Assembly (NCBI GenBank): GCA_965229005.1
Contig: CBDDIP010000002.1
Location: 2,976,001 to 3,040,000, forward strand
Direction of reading: 5' to 3'
DNA length: 64,000 nucleotides
Origin: CBDDIP01 sp965229005
GTDB taxonomy: Bacteria; Actinomycetota; Acidimicrobiia; Acidimicrobiales; Ilumatobacteraceae
Positions 41,027-50,205 of the stretch are shown here, in pieces. The translations under genes were made by a program, and so were the position numbers. A model generated the notes under the pieces. The model worked only from the letters and a program-made list of their open reading frames with translations, was not told the origin of the DNA and ran no database searches. The stretch's first letter is position 1, and the number at the start of each line of letters is the position of its first letter.

Positions 41027-41883
41027 TGCACCATCGTTCCGATCCCTTCGTCGGTGAAGATCTCCAGCAGCAGCACGTGGGGGATGCGACCGTCGAGGAT
41101 GTGCGCCCGGCGCACACCGTTGCGCACCGCCTGCACGCAGCTCTCGACCTTCGGGATCATCCCGCCGGCGATCGTGCCGTCGGCCATCAGCGCGTCGAGC
41201 TCGTCAGGTGTCGTCTGACGGATGAGGCTCGCAGGATCGTCGATGACGCGGCGAAGCCCTTCGATGTCGGTGAGGTAGACCAGCTTCTCGGCGCCGAGCG
41301 CTTCGGCGATCGCCCCGGCCACCGAGTCGGCGTTGATGTTGTAGGCCTGACCGCTGGCGTCGGTGCCGATCGTGGCGACGACGGGGATGAACTCGTCGTC
41401 GAGCAGCCCGTGCAGGATGGTCGGGTTGATCGCCTCGACGTCGCCGACGAATCCGAGGTCGGCGTCGCGGCCCTTCGCGCGGATCAGGCCGGCGTCCTCG
41501 CCGCTGACCCCGACGGCCAACGGTCCGTGGACGTTGATCGCTGCGACGAGCTGTGGGTTGACCTGACCGATCAGCACCATGCGGACGATGTCGACGGTCT
41601 CTGCGTCGGTGACGCGCAGGCCGTTGCGGAACTCGGTGACCTTGCCGAGGCGGGTCATCAGATCGCTGATCTGCGGCCCGCCGCCGTGGACGACCACCGG
41701 GCGCATGCCGACCTGACGCATGAGCACGATGTCCTCGGCGAAGAAGGCGAGAGCGTCATCGTCGGTCGCGCCGGCGAGCGCGTTGCCGCCGTACTTGACC
41801 ACGACGACCTGACCGGCGAAACGACGGATGTACGGCAGCGCCTCGACCAACGTCGCCGCGCGATCCGCAGCAACCGCGCTCAC
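41023..41883 (-). CDS. argB: acetylglutamate kinase
   Basis: 286 residues. VVVKYGGNALAG, VVVHGGGPQISDLM, NINADSVAGAIAEALGAEKL and GGMIPKVESC, all amino-acid-kinase-fold signatures. Often the arginine-feedback step. The GTG overlaps the argC stop as GTGA. There is no argJ between argC and argB. Confidence 0.95.
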   Translation of the reverse strand: MSAVAADRAATLVEALPYIRRFAGQVVVVKYGGNALAGATDDDALAFFAEDIVLMRQVGMRPVVVHGGGPQISDLMTRLGKVTEFRNGLRVTDAETVDIVRMVLIGQVNPQLVAAINVHGPLAVGVSGEDAGLIRAKGRDADLGFVGDVEAINPTILHGLLDDEFIPVVATIGTDASGQAYNINADSVAGAIAEALGAEKLVYLTDIEGLRRVIDDPASLIRQTTPDELDALMADGTIAGGMIPKVESCVQAVRNGVRRAHILDGRIPHVLLLEIFTDEGIGTMVQ

Positions 41884-42908
41884 GGATACATCCCGACGGT
41901 GCTCAGGCCGGAGGTCTCGGGGAGGCCGAGGGCGACGTTGGCCGCTTGGATGGCGCCCCCGCTGGCGCCCTTGGCCAGGTTGTCGATGGCGCAGATGGCG
42001 ACCACCGTGCCGGTGCGCTCGTCGAAGCGGGCGGTGAGATGCGCGGCGTTGCTGCCGAGCGTGGCCTTCGTCGACGGCGAGGTCGGGCGGACGACCATGA
42101 ACGGTTCGTCGCGGTAGAACGACGCCAGCGCGGCGAGCAGCGACGCCGTCGACACGTCCGCCGCCGGGCGGGCGTAGCACGTCGCCAGCAGTCCGCGGCT
42201 GAGCGGGGCGAGGTGCGGCGTGAACAGCACCTGGGCGCCGACCTCCTGCTCGATCTCCGGCGTGTGCCGGTGGTCGAGCAGCCCGTACGCCGTGACGTCC
42301 TCGTCGGCCGTGCAGAACAGCGACGCATGCTTCAGCGCCCGACCCGCCCCGCTGATGCCGGTCTTCGAGTCGACGACGATGCCGCTGTCGGCGATGAGAC
42401 CCTGACGAACCAGCGGCGCCAACGCGAGCGTCGCAGCGGTGACGTGGCAGCCCGGCGTGGCGACGAGGCCCGCGCCGCGGAGCGCCTCGCGGTGCAGCTC
42501 CGGCAGTCCGAACACGGCGGCGGCGAGCAGTTCGGGTTGATCGTGGGCGAAGCCGTACCACTGCGGGTACAGCGAGGCGTCCTTCAACCGGTATGCCGCG
42601 GACAGGTCGACGACGCAACCGACGCGGCCGTGCAACTGCGGTGCCAGCGCCATGCTCGCCTCGTGCGGAAGCCCGAGGAAGACGACGTCCAACCCGACGG
42701 CGCGGTCGACGTCGAGCTCCTCGAAGACGAGGTTCGGATAGCGGGCCGTCAGGCTCGGGTACAGGCTGCAGGCCAGCGTGCCGGCCTGCGAGTCGCCGGT
42801 GGCGTAGACGACGTCGAACGACGGGTGCTGCGCGCACAGCCGCAGCAGTTCGGCGCCCGTGTAGCCGGATGCGCCGATGATCCCGACGCGCAGAGTGCTC
42901 GATCCCAT
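41880..42908 (-). CDS. argC: N-acetyl-gamma-glutamyl-phosphate reductase
   Basis: 342 residues. Rossmann motif RVGIIGASGYTGAELLRL and active-site Cys in VATPGCHVTAATLAL. First gene of argC-B-D-F-R-H. I choose the ATG at 42908 because upstream ATG and TTG codons lie within the operator and -10 region; TATGAT ends 10 bases before it. Confidence 0.94.
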   Translation of the reverse strand: MGSSTLRVGIIGASGYTGAELLRLCAQHPSFDVVYATGDSQAGTLACSLYPSLTARYPNLVFEELDVDRAVGLDVVFLGLPHEASMALAPQLHGRVGCVVDLSAAYRLKDASLYPQWYGFAHDQPELLAAAVFGLPELHREALRGAGLVATPGCHVTAATLALAPLVRQGLIADSGIVVDSKTGISGAGRALKHASLFCTADEDVTAYGLLDHRHTPEIEQEVGAQVLFTPHLAPLSRGLLATCYARPAADVSTASLLAALASFYRDEPFMVVRPTSPSTKATLGSNAAHLTARFDERTGTVVAICAIDNLAKGASGGAIQAANVALGLPETSGLSTVGMYP

Positions 42909-42912
42909 AAGA

Positions 42913-42946
42913 CGCATGATCATACAGAGGAACGCATGTTCATGCA
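42913..42946 (-). promoter_or_regulatory. tandem ARG-box-like operators over the argC promoter
   Basis: Two copies of CGCATG(A/T)TCAT(A/G)CA on the plus strand starting at 42913 and 42933, one 20-bp period apart. The left copy covers the TATGAT -10 box (42919-42924). The GCAT/ATGC half-sites resemble Streptomyces ARG boxes. Confidence 0.7.
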
Positions 42947-43025
42947 ACGATGCTCGAGCAGCGTCGCAGCCGGTTCCACCCGAACGTGTCCGTCACACGG
43001 CAGCTCGGCTTGGCAAGATGAACGG

Positions 43026-43619
43026 GTGCCACTCGGAGCCCGAACCACCAAGGGCCAGTTGCTGGTCGCCTCGCCGCCGCTGGGCGATCCGAACTTCGAC
43101 CGCTCGGTCGTGTTCATGCTCGAGCACAACGAGGACGGCGCGGTCGGTGTCGTGCTCAACCGGCCCGACGAGGATCTCGAGTTCGACGGGCTGAGCGATT
43201 GGGTCGACGTGCTCGCTCCGCCGGCCATCGGCTTCGTCGGTGGCCCGGTCGAGTCCGATGCGCTCATCGCCGTGGCCACCGCCACCGCCCCCAACGACGA
43301 CGCGTGGAGCGAGCTCGGGCCGTTCCCCCTCGGCCCCGATCGTCTCGGCGAGCCGGCGCTCGGCACCGTCGACCTCACGCTGCACCCGGCGGAGGTGGCC
43401 GAAACCCTGCACCGCGTGCGCATCTTCCGTGGGTACGCCGGCTGGGGTGGCGGCCAGCTCGACGACGAGCTCGACCTCGGCGCATGGATCGTGCTTCCCG
43501 TCGTCGTCGACGACCTGTTCACCGAATCACCGGCGCAGCTCTGGAGATCGGTCCTCCGCCGTCAGGGAGGTCGATTGGCCTGGATCGCCAACGCGCCCGA
43601 CGACCTCTCGGCCAACTGA
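43026..43619 (+). CDS. YqgE/AlgH family protein (DUF179)
   Basis: 197 residues: GQLLVASPPLGDPNFDRSVV, GAVGVVLNRP and RIFRGYAGWGGGQLDDEL are the YqgE family markers. The molecular function of the family is unresolved. The GTG start gives VPLGARTTKGQLL; a weak CAAGAT box is 6 bases upstream, suggesting leaderless expression. Divergent from argC across the ARG-box region. Confidence 0.87.
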   Translation: MPLGARTTKGQLLVASPPLGDPNFDRSVVFMLEHNEDGAVGVVLNRPDEDLEFDGLSDWVDVLAPPAIGFVGGPVESDALIAVATATAPNDDAWSELGPFPLGPDRLGEPALGTVDLTLHPAEVAETLHRVRIFRGYAGWGGGQLDDELDLGAWIVLPVVVDDLFTESPAQLWRSVLRRQGGRLAWIANAPDDLSAN

Positions 43620-43679
43620 GCGCCCGGTCACCATCGGGTCCGACTGTCACCGTGCGCGGTCGCCGAGCACGGCGGACCG

Positions 43680-45245
43680 TCAGCTCTTGTCGAATTCTTG
43701 ACGACCGGTGCGCCGCAGTGCCAGCCGGCGCTCGTCGAGCACGATGGCCACCAGCTCCTCCGCATGCTCCACGGACAGGCCGTCGCGACGCGCTTGGGCG
43801 ACCAGCGCGCGGCGCTCGAGCTCGGGGACGTCGCCGAGCACGAACAGCAGGTTGTCGATCGACCCGACCAGGCCCTGCTCGACCTCAGCTCGCAACAGGC
43901 CCGGCACGGCGAAGAACGGACGCTCGGCCTGCGCCGATGTGGGGACGAGTGCCGTCGCGTCCGCGCCGGTCGTGATCACGGGCCGGACGGCCGACTCGAG
44001 TCGTGCGGGAACGTCGGGATCCGCCGTGGACTCGGCGACGACCTCCCCAGGCCGTCGCACGCTGCCGACGGACAACGAGTAGATGCCGTCCTCCCCCACC
44101 TCCAGGACCACTTCGACCTCGCTGCCGGCGGGGCAGTCAGCAGGCAACGGGAAGACGCAGCCTTCGGCGGCGACGACGTTGTCGGCGATCACCGCAGACT
44201 CGATCGCCGAGCGCTGTTCAGCGACGACGATCTCCACGGCCAGCTGGTGGTCGATCGTGGTTGCGAAGACCTCCGTGACACGACGCGGCAGCGGATCGTC
44301 GCGGTGAACGGCGAACGTGACCACCGTGTGATCGATCCCGTCGTCGAGCTCGACGTCGACGTCGGACTCGTCGACGACGAAGCCGATGCCGCGCGAGGCG
44401 ACGCGTCGGATCGGCATCGGCACGGCGCGACCGAGCATCGCCGCGCCGATCGCCGCACCGATTGCCACCGCGTTCTCACGAACGGTGCGATGTGTCACCA
44501 CTTCGCCGAGCGCCCGCTCGACGACGTCGACGACGTCCGGATCGCGCGAGCCGGTGCCACAGACGAGCAGTCGATCGAACGGACCCGGGTCGGCAGCGAG
44601 GGCGCGGGTCGCGGTGTCCTGGACGGCCTCGGCGAGCGCGTCGAACCAGCTGTCGGCATCGCTGCGCTCCACCTCCAGGCGACCGCCGATCGCCTCCACT
44701 CGCACCTCCTGTGCGCCCATCCGCAGCGCTGCGACCCCAATCGACAGCACGCCGAGCTCGACGACGAACACCCGTTGCGCGGCACCGGCGCCGATGGCGG
44801 TCAGCTCGGTCAACGCCGCGGCGACGGGTGCATCGAGGAGGTCGAGCACGCGCACGCCGCACGCGACCGCTGCCTCGCGCAGCCCATCGCGGCCGGCGTT
44901 GGCGAACATGGCCGGCACGGCGATGACGGCACTGCCGACGTGGTTGCCTGACGCGTCCGCGTCGTAGAGCACGCCGCGGAGTCTGGCCAGGACGGCAGCC
45001 CGAGCCATCGCTCGCGGCGACGGGTGCCCGTCGTCGTCGGACTCCAGACCGGCGAGCGGGGCGATGTCCACCGGCAAGGTGCGCGCGTTCAGGTAGGCGA
45101 TCTCGTTGGAGCGGTCGACAAGGGCAATCGTGGCCGTGTCATCGCCGAGCTCGATGCCAAACGCGGCGACGCGGTCGCTCGGGTCTGCACCCGCGTCGAC
45201 CTGTTCGTCATCCCGTCTGGCGTCCTGCTGCCCGTCAGCTCCCAT
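43680..45245 (-). CDS. degenerate Hsp70/DnaK-like protein
   Basis: About 521 residues with an Hsp70 actin-fold layout: AAFGIELGDDTATIALVD (phosphate 1, normally IGIDLGTT), SAVIAVPAMFANAGRDGLRE and LLDAPVAAALTEL (connect region), VFVVELGVLSIGVAAL (phosphate 2, normally DLGGGT), LLVCGTGSRDP (adenosine, normally GGSSR). A beta-rich substrate-domain-like part follows. The key Gly/Thr/Asp residues for ATP are partly lost, so hydrolysis is doubtful. I prefer ATG 45245, 9 bases after AAGG, over 45254. Clients unknown. Confidence 0.7.
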   Translation of the reverse strand: MGADGQQDARRDDEQVDAGADPSDRVAAFGIELGDDTATIALVDRSNEIAYLNARTLPVDIAPLAGLESDDDGHPSPRAMARAAVLARLRGVLYDADASGNHVGSAVIAVPAMFANAGRDGLREAAVACGVRVLDLLDAPVAAALTELTAIGAGAAQRVFVVELGVLSIGVAALRMGAQEVRVEAIGGRLEVERSDADSWFDALAEAVQDTATRALAADPGPFDRLLVCGTGSRDPDVVDVVERALGEVVTHRTVRENAVAIGAAIGAAMLGRAVPMPIRRVASRGIGFVVDESDVDVELDDGIDHTVVTFAVHRDDPLPRRVTEVFATTIDHQLAVEIVVAEQRSAIESAVIADNVVAAEGCVFPLPADCPAGSEVEVVLEVGEDGIYSLSVGSVRRPGEVVAESTADPDVPARLESAVRPVITTGADATALVPTSAQAERPFFAVPGLLRAEVEQGLVGSIDNLLFVLGDVPELERRALVAQARRDGLSVEHAEELVAIVLDERRLALRRTGRQEFDKS

Positions 45246-45273
45246 CACCGTCATCCTTCGTGCTGAGCGCCGA

Positions 45274-45279
45274 ACTGTA
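45274..45279 (-). promoter_or_regulatory. -10 box of the Hsp70-like gene
   Basis: TACAGT in GGTACAGT on the minus strand, about 28 bases before the chosen ATG, so this gene has a short leader with a Shine-Dalgarno. Confidence 0.4.
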
Positions 45280-45306
45280 CCAATGGCGCGATCGCAGGTC
45301 GGGACG

Positions 45307-47655
45307 TCAGCCGCCACGCAGCGTGGCGCCGAGCTTGGTCGTGGCGACCACGATCCGCTCGCGCAACTGTCCGATCTCGGCCTCCGTCAACGTGCGATCG
45401 GTCGCCTGCAGGCGCAGCCGGTAGGCCAGGCTGCGTGCGCCTGCCTCGACGCCCGCGCCCCGGTACACATCGAACAGGTCGAGGGCGACGAGCACGTTGC
45501 CGGCACCCTGCTTGATCGCCTTCTCCACCTTCTCGGCCGGCACGTTGTCGGGGACGACGAACGCGAGGTCGAGGTCGCTCGACGGGAACCGACTCGTCGG
45601 CCGCCAGACGGTCGGCTTGGGCTCGTCGGCCAGGAGCAGATCGAGGTCGAGCTCGAGCACGGCCACGCGTTCGTGCACGGCGAACGCATCGAGGACATCG
45701 GGATGCACTTCGCCGACGACGCCGACGCGCGATCGCCCGGCGGTGAGCGTCGCCGAGCGAGTCGGGTGCATGCCGGCCGGCGCGGTGCCCTGATCGATGC
45801 GCGCCCCGAACCCCATCGCGCTCGTCAGCTCGCGCCACACGGCGACCGCCTCGGCGGCAGTCGAACCGGCGAGCACGACACCGAGGGCCTCGTACTCCGC
45901 CGGGAGCTGGTCGTCGCTGGGCGGGTAGACGTGGCCGATCTCGAACAGCGCGACACCGTCACGGCGGTGCGATTCGTTGTAGGCGATCGCACGCAGCAAC
46001 CCGGGCCGCAGCGACGTGCGCAGCACGCTCTCCTCCACCGCGAGCGGGTTGACGATGGTGACCACCGGACCGTCGAGCCCGGCCGACGTGAGGTCATCGG
46101 GCGACAGGAACGGGTTGGGCATCGCCTCGGAGAAGCCGAGGCCCAGGAGCACCTGACGGAGCTGGCGGCGACGTGACTGGCGCACGCTCAGCCGTCCGTG
46201 CATCGTCGACGACGGGACGCGCTTGCCGATGCGTGCGTAGCCGTAGTGCCGTGCGACCTCCTCGATGATGTCGACCTCGTCGACGCAGTCCGGCCGCCAG
46301 GTCGGCACGTGCACGCCCAGGGCCTCGGCCGCTGCGGCGTACTCGGTGGCGAAGCCGATCGGCCGGATGAGCGCAGCGATCCCGTCAGCGTCCAGTGAGG
46401 TTCCGAGCAGCCGGTTCACCGCCACGACGCGAACGTCGAGGCTGACGGGAGTCGGTGCGTCCTGCGCGGCGAGCTGCACGCTCTCGACGACGGCGTCCGG
46501 CGCCGTGAGGCGCAACAGCTCGACGAACCGTGCCGCCGCCGCAGCCATCCCGTCGGGATCGACGCCGCGTTCGAAGCGCAGCGAAGCCTCGCTGCGCAGC
46601 CCGAGCCGAGTGGCCGAGCGCATGATGTCGGCCGGGTTGAACCAGGCGATCTCGAGGGCGATCGTGGTGGTCGCTTCCGTGATCTCGCTGTCGGCGCCGC
46701 CCATGATCCCGGCGAGGCCGACGGGGACGTCGGTGGCATCGCAGATCAGCAGATCGGCCCCGTGCAGCGCGCGGTCGTTGCCGTCGAGGGTCCGCAGCAC
46801 CTCGCCGTCGCGCGCCCGGCGAACGCGGAAGCCGCCGCCGCCGAGCTGATCGAGGTCGTAGGCGTGGTTCGGCTGGTTCAGCTCGAGCAGCACCGCGTTG
46901 CTGGCGTCGACGACGTTGTTGATCGGCCGCATCCCGGCTGCAGCCAGCCGACCGGCCAGCCAATCCGGCGACGGGCCGACGCGGACACCGCTGATCACCG
47001 TGCAGTGGAACAGCGGGCAGCGCGACGGATCAGCCAGCTCGATGGTCACCTGGCGCCCTGGCGCGGCGGGCGGCTCGATGCGCGGGCGCGGCCCGACGAC
47101 CGCACCGAATCGCGGCGCGATGTCGCGGGCGACGCCGAGGTGGCCCCAGCAGTCCGGCCGGTTGCGGGTCAGGTCGATGTCGTACACGGTCTCGGTGGTG
47201 AGCCCGAGCACCTCGCCATACGGCACACCCAACGGTGCGTCGGCGGGCAGCAGCAGGATCCCGGCGTGGTCGTCGCCGAGACCGAGTTCGCGCGCGGAGC
47301 AGAGCATGCCCTGGCTCATGATCCCGGCGATCGGCTTGGGTTGGATGTCGCGGCCGTCGGGCATCACCGTGCCGGGCGTCGCCAACGGCACGACGTCGCC
47401 GGCAGCCATGTTGAACGCGCCGCACCAGATGTGGCGCTCGACGCCGTCGCCGGCATCGACGAAGACGCGGTGGACCTTCGTGTCGGGGTGGTTCTCGGTG
47501 CGCAGCACGCGAGCGGTGATCACGCCGGGCACGGTGCGACCAACGGTGAGCACCTCCTCGACGGCCAGGCCGAGCTCGGTCATCACGGCCGCGACGGCGT
47601 CGTGGTCGTCGGGCACCTCGACGAGCTCGTTGAGCCAGGAGTGGACGATCTTCAT
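45307..47655 (-). CDS. pheT: phenylalanyl-tRNA synthetase beta subunit
   Basis: 782 residues, typical. N-terminal EMAP/tRNA-binding domain (PGVITARVLRTENHPDTKVH), B3/B4 editing domain, B5 domain and C-terminal anticodon-binding FDX-ACB domain (RFPSSDLDLAFVVPDNVPAE). It pairs with pheS to form the alpha2-beta2 enzyme. It lies 24 bases after pheS. Confidence 0.96.
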   Translation of the reverse strand: MKIVHSWLNELVEVPDDHDAVAAVMTELGLAVEEVLTVGRTVPGVITARVLRTENHPDTKVHRVFVDAGDGVERHIWCGAFNMAAGDVVPLATPGTVMPDGRDIQPKPIAGIMSQGMLCSARELGLGDDHAGILLLPADAPLGVPYGEVLGLTTETVYDIDLTRNRPDCWGHLGVARDIAPRFGAVVGPRPRIEPPAAPGRQVTIELADPSRCPLFHCTVISGVRVGPSPDWLAGRLAAAGMRPINNVVDASNAVLLELNQPNHAYDLDQLGGGGFRVRRARDGEVLRTLDGNDRALHGADLLICDATDVPVGLAGIMGGADSEITEATTTIALEIAWFNPADIMRSATRLGLRSEASLRFERGVDPDGMAAAAARFVELLRLTAPDAVVESVQLAAQDAPTPVSLDVRVVAVNRLLGTSLDADGIAALIRPIGFATEYAAAAEALGVHVPTWRPDCVDEVDIIEEVARHYGYARIGKRVPSSTMHGRLSVRQSRRRQLRQVLLGLGFSEAMPNPFLSPDDLTSAGLDGPVVTIVNPLAVEESVLRTSLRPGLLRAIAYNESHRRDGVALFEIGHVYPPSDDQLPAEYEALGVVLAGSTAAEAVAVWRELTSAMGFGARIDQGTAPAGMHPTRSATLTAGRSRVGVVGEVHPDVLDAFAVHERVAVLELDLDLLLADEPKPTVWRPTSRFPSSDLDLAFVVPDNVPAEKVEKAIKQGAGNVLVALDLFDVYRGAGVEAGARSLAYRLRLQATDRTLTEAEIGQLRERIVVATTKLGATLRGG

Positions 47656-47679
47656 GGGGCGACGGCTCTCACTCGCGGT

Positions 47680-48681
47680 TCAGAACTGCTCGATGAAACG
47701 GATGTCGTTGGTGAACATCTCGCGGATGTCACCGACCTGATGACGTTCTTTTGCCATACGGTCGATCCCGAAGCCAAAGGCGAACCCGCTCCACTCCTCG
47801 GGGTCGAGTCCACCGGCGCGCAGCACGTTCGGATGGACCATGCCGCAACCGCCGAGCTCCAGCCACTCCCCCGCTGGCGTGCGGATGTCGAACTCGGCCG
47901 AGGGCTCCGTGAACGGGAAGTAGTTCGGGCGCAGGCGGCTGGTGAAGTCGCCGCCGAAGAACGCGGTGGTGAAGGCCTCGATCGTGCCGGCCAGGTCGGC
48001 CATGGTGATGTTGCGATCGATCACCAGGCCCTCGATCTGGTGGAAGACCGGCATGTGCGTCGCGTCGGGCGTGTCGCGACGGAACACACGGCCCGGCATG
48101 ACCATGTAGATGGGCGGCTCGGTGGTCTCCATCACGCGGATCTGCACCGGCGACGTGTGCGTGCGCATCACCGTCGAGCCGGGCTCACCGTGATCGGTGA
48201 ACAACGTGTCCCACATGCCGCGGGCGGGATGGCCCTCGCCCATGTTCAGGGCACCGAAGTTGTACCAGTCGGTCTCCACCTCGGGCCCTTCGGCGATCTG
48301 GAAGCCGAGTCCGATGAACACGTCCTCCAGCCGCTCCCATGCCTGCGTGACGATGTGCGCGTGACCGCGAGTCGGCCGGGAGCGCACCTCGGTGAGGTCG
48401 ACGCGCTCGGACTCCAGCTGCACCAACCGCTCGGCGGCAGCCAGCGAGTGCAAACGCTCCGTGAGCGCCGCGGTCACCGCCCCCGTCGCCTCGTGGAGGG
48501 CGCGGCCGGCGTCCTTCTTCTCCTCCACCGTGGCCAACCCGCCGAGGCGGGTCTTGAACTCGGCGAAGGGACCGCGCTTGCCGAGCAGGTCGGCATCGAG
48601 GGCGCGCACCTCGGCGGCGGAACCGGCCGCAGCGATGCGCGCCAGCGCTTCGGCACGTGCGGTGTTGACAGCTTCGATCAT
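47680..48681 (-). CDS. pheS: phenylalanyl-tRNA synthetase alpha subunit
   Basis: 333 residues. N-terminal coiled-coil arm (about 1-85) and class II catalytic core with motif 2 PIYMVMPGRVFRRDT, then FHQIEGLVIDRNI and motif 3 GFAFGFGIDRMA. Heads pheST; the leader can form alternative hairpins. GGAGAG stands 7 bases before the ATG. Confidence 0.96.
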   Translation of the reverse strand: MIEAVNTARAEALARIAAAGSAAEVRALDADLLGKRGPFAEFKTRLGGLATVEEKKDAGRALHEATGAVTAALTERLHSLAAAERLVQLESERVDLTEVRSRPTRGHAHIVTQAWERLEDVFIGLGFQIAEGPEVETDWYNFGALNMGEGHPARGMWDTLFTDHGEPGSTVMRTHTSPVQIRVMETTEPPIYMVMPGRVFRRDTPDATHMPVFHQIEGLVIDRNITMADLAGTIEAFTTAFFGGDFTSRLRPNYFPFTEPSAEFDIRTPAGEWLELGGCGMVHPNVLRAGGLDPEEWSGFAFGFGIDRMAKERHQVGDIREMFTNDIRFIEQF

Positions 48682-48814
48682 CGTCGTTCTCTCCAGCGTG
48701 TACGACTTCGGGTGGACACGAGGCCCCCGGCGTCGGAGCGGCGGACGTCAGCGAGTCGGCGCGCAGCCCCGGGACCGGGGGCACCGAAATCGCAAGACCA
48801 GCACGCCTGGCATG
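48682..48814 (-). promoter_or_regulatory. pheS leader with competing hairpins
   Basis: CCGGGGGC (48775-48782) can pair either locally with GCCCC (48766-48770) or long-range with GCCCCCGG (48723-48730). A TAACAT -10 box (48812-48817) overlaps the stop codon of the upstream methyltransferase. No Phe-rich leader peptide or clear T-box is visible. Confidence 0.4.
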
Positions 48815-49546
48815 TTAGCTGGCACGTCGCTGCCGGGCGACTTCGAATGCGAGCACGGTCGCAGCCATCGCCACGTTCAGGCTCTCCGCCGGGCCGCCGT
48901 GCGGGATGGTGATCCACTCGTCGACCGGCGCGTCGTCGGGCAGGCCGTGCGCCTCGTTGCCGACGACCACGGCCACCGGACGGCTGAGGTCGACCTCGGT
49001 GTACGAGGCACCGCGGTGCGACGACGTGCCCAACACGCGCACGCCCATCGCGGCCACCTGCTCCAGGGTCTGCTCGAGCACGGCGATGCGGAACAGCGAG
49101 CCGGCCGACGCACGAACCACCTTCGGGTTGGTGGCGTCCACGGACCCAGGGGTGAGGACGACCGCATCAGCGCCGGCCGCCTCCGCGCTGCGGATGATCG
49201 TGCCGGCGTTGCCCGGATCGCCGAGCTGGTGAGCGACCAGCAGGAACGTCGGTGCGGCCGGCACGTCGGGCCGGCGTTGGTGCACGACCGCGAGGAGCGG
49301 CCGAGGCGACTCGGTGGTGGCCACCCGCTCGATGACGTTCGGTGCCAGCAGGTGCACCGGCGCGTCGACGTCGGGCGCATCAGCGGTACCCGGCACGTAC
49401 ACGCCTTCGACCATCCAACCAGCGGCGATCGCCTGCTCGAGCAGCGCCGCGCCTTCGATGACGAGGACACCTTCCTCCGAACGCGAACTGCGGCGCCCCA
49501 GGAGGCGCCGCAGTCGTTGAACCTTCGGGTTCGAAAAGGTGAGCAA
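48815..49546 (-). CDS. SpoU/TrmH-family RNA 2'-O-methyltransferase
   Basis: About 243 residues: substrate-binding N-domain (KVQRLRRLLGRRSSRSEEG) and SPOUT core with VAHQLGDPGNAGTIIRSAEAAG (motif 1), VVVGNEAHGLP (motif 2) and IPHGGPAESLNVAMAATV (motif 3). Same position as tsnR in mycobacteria, so probably a 23S rRNA methylase. The start is uncertain: TTG at 49546 or a CTG at 49555 that overlaps the rplT stop. Confidence 0.87.
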   Translation of the reverse strand: MLTFSNPKVQRLRRLLGRRSSRSEEGVLVIEGAALLEQAIAAGWMVEGVYVPGTADAPDVDAPVHLLAPNVIERVATTESPRPLLAVVHQRRPDVPAAPTFLLVAHQLGDPGNAGTIIRSAEAAGADAVVLTPGSVDATNPKVVRASAGSLFRIAVLEQTLEQVAAMGVRVLGTSSHRGASYTEVDLSRPVAVVVGNEAHGLPDDAPVDEWITIPHGGPAESLNVAMAATVLAFEVARQRRAS

Positions 49547-49551
49547 GTCGC

Positions 49552-49905
49552 TCAGAGAGCCGCCTTGGCGGCGACGACCAGCGACGTGAACGCAGCAGCG
49601 TCGGTGACCGCGAGGTCCGCGAGCACCTTGCGGTCGACGGTGATGCCGGCAGCGTTGAGACCGGCGATGAACCGGCTGTAGCTGATGTCGTTGAGGCGGC
49701 ACGCGGCGTTGATCCGTTGGATCCACAGCCGGCGGAACTCGCCCTTCTTGGCGCGACGGTCGCGGAAGGCGTACTGCCCACTGCGCATCACCTGTTCGTT
49801 GGCCGCCCGCACAGAGCGGCTCTTGTTGCCGTAGTAGCCCTTGGCCCGTTCGAGCACCTGCTTGCGGTGCTTCTTCGAGCCGACAGCGCGCTTCACACGA
49901 GCCAT
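49552..49905 (-). CDS. rplT: ribosomal protein L20
   Basis: 117 residues: ARVKRAVGSKKHRKQVLERA and RLWIQRINAACRLNDISYSR, fully conserved L20. A strong AAGGAG precedes the ATG at 49905 by 10 bases. Early 50S assembly protein that in other bacteria represses the infC-rpmI-rplT operon. Confidence 0.97.
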   Translation of the reverse strand: MARVKRAVGSKKHRKQVLERAKGYYGNKSRSVRAANEQVMRSGQYAFRDRRAKKGEFRRLWIQRINAACRLNDISYSRFIAGLNAAGITVDRKVLADLAVTDAAAFTSLVVAAKAAL

Positions 49906-49939
49906 GGTTGTCTTTCTCCTTCGTTTCGCTCGGTGGTGA

Positions 49940-50137
49940 TCAGCGCTCGCCCAGGAGGCGCTTGATCTTCTTCTCGTCGCCGGAATGCACCGCAACCATG
50001 CCGTCGAGACGACGGGTGCGGGTGGACGGCTTCTTCTCGAACAGGTGCTGACGGTTCTGCTGCAAACGGCGCAGCTTGCCGGTCCCGGTCTTGCTGAACC
50101 GCTTCGCCGCGGTCTTGCTGGTCTTCATCTTGGGCAT
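49940..50137 (-). CDS. rpmI: ribosomal protein L35
   Basis: 65 residues starting PKMKTSKTAAKRFSKTGTGK, with HLFEKKPSTRTRRLDG. The ATG at 50137 follows AGGAAG. Middle gene of infC-rpmI-rplT. Confidence 0.96.
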   Translation of the reverse strand: MPKMKTSKTAAKRFSKTGTGKLRRLQQNRQHLFEKKPSTRTRRLDGMVAVHSGDEKKIKRLLGER

Positions 50138-50205
50138 GGTGGTCTTCCTGTCGTGTCGTCTCGGTCCCACTCGATCTGAGCGGGGCCGGTCTGCCTCGCC
50201 GACGA

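Noticed and set aside
43620..43679. CCGTGC...GCACGG hairpin between yqgE and the Hsp70-like gene
   Set aside because: Only six pairs with an 11-base loop and no U-tract, so not listed as terminator.
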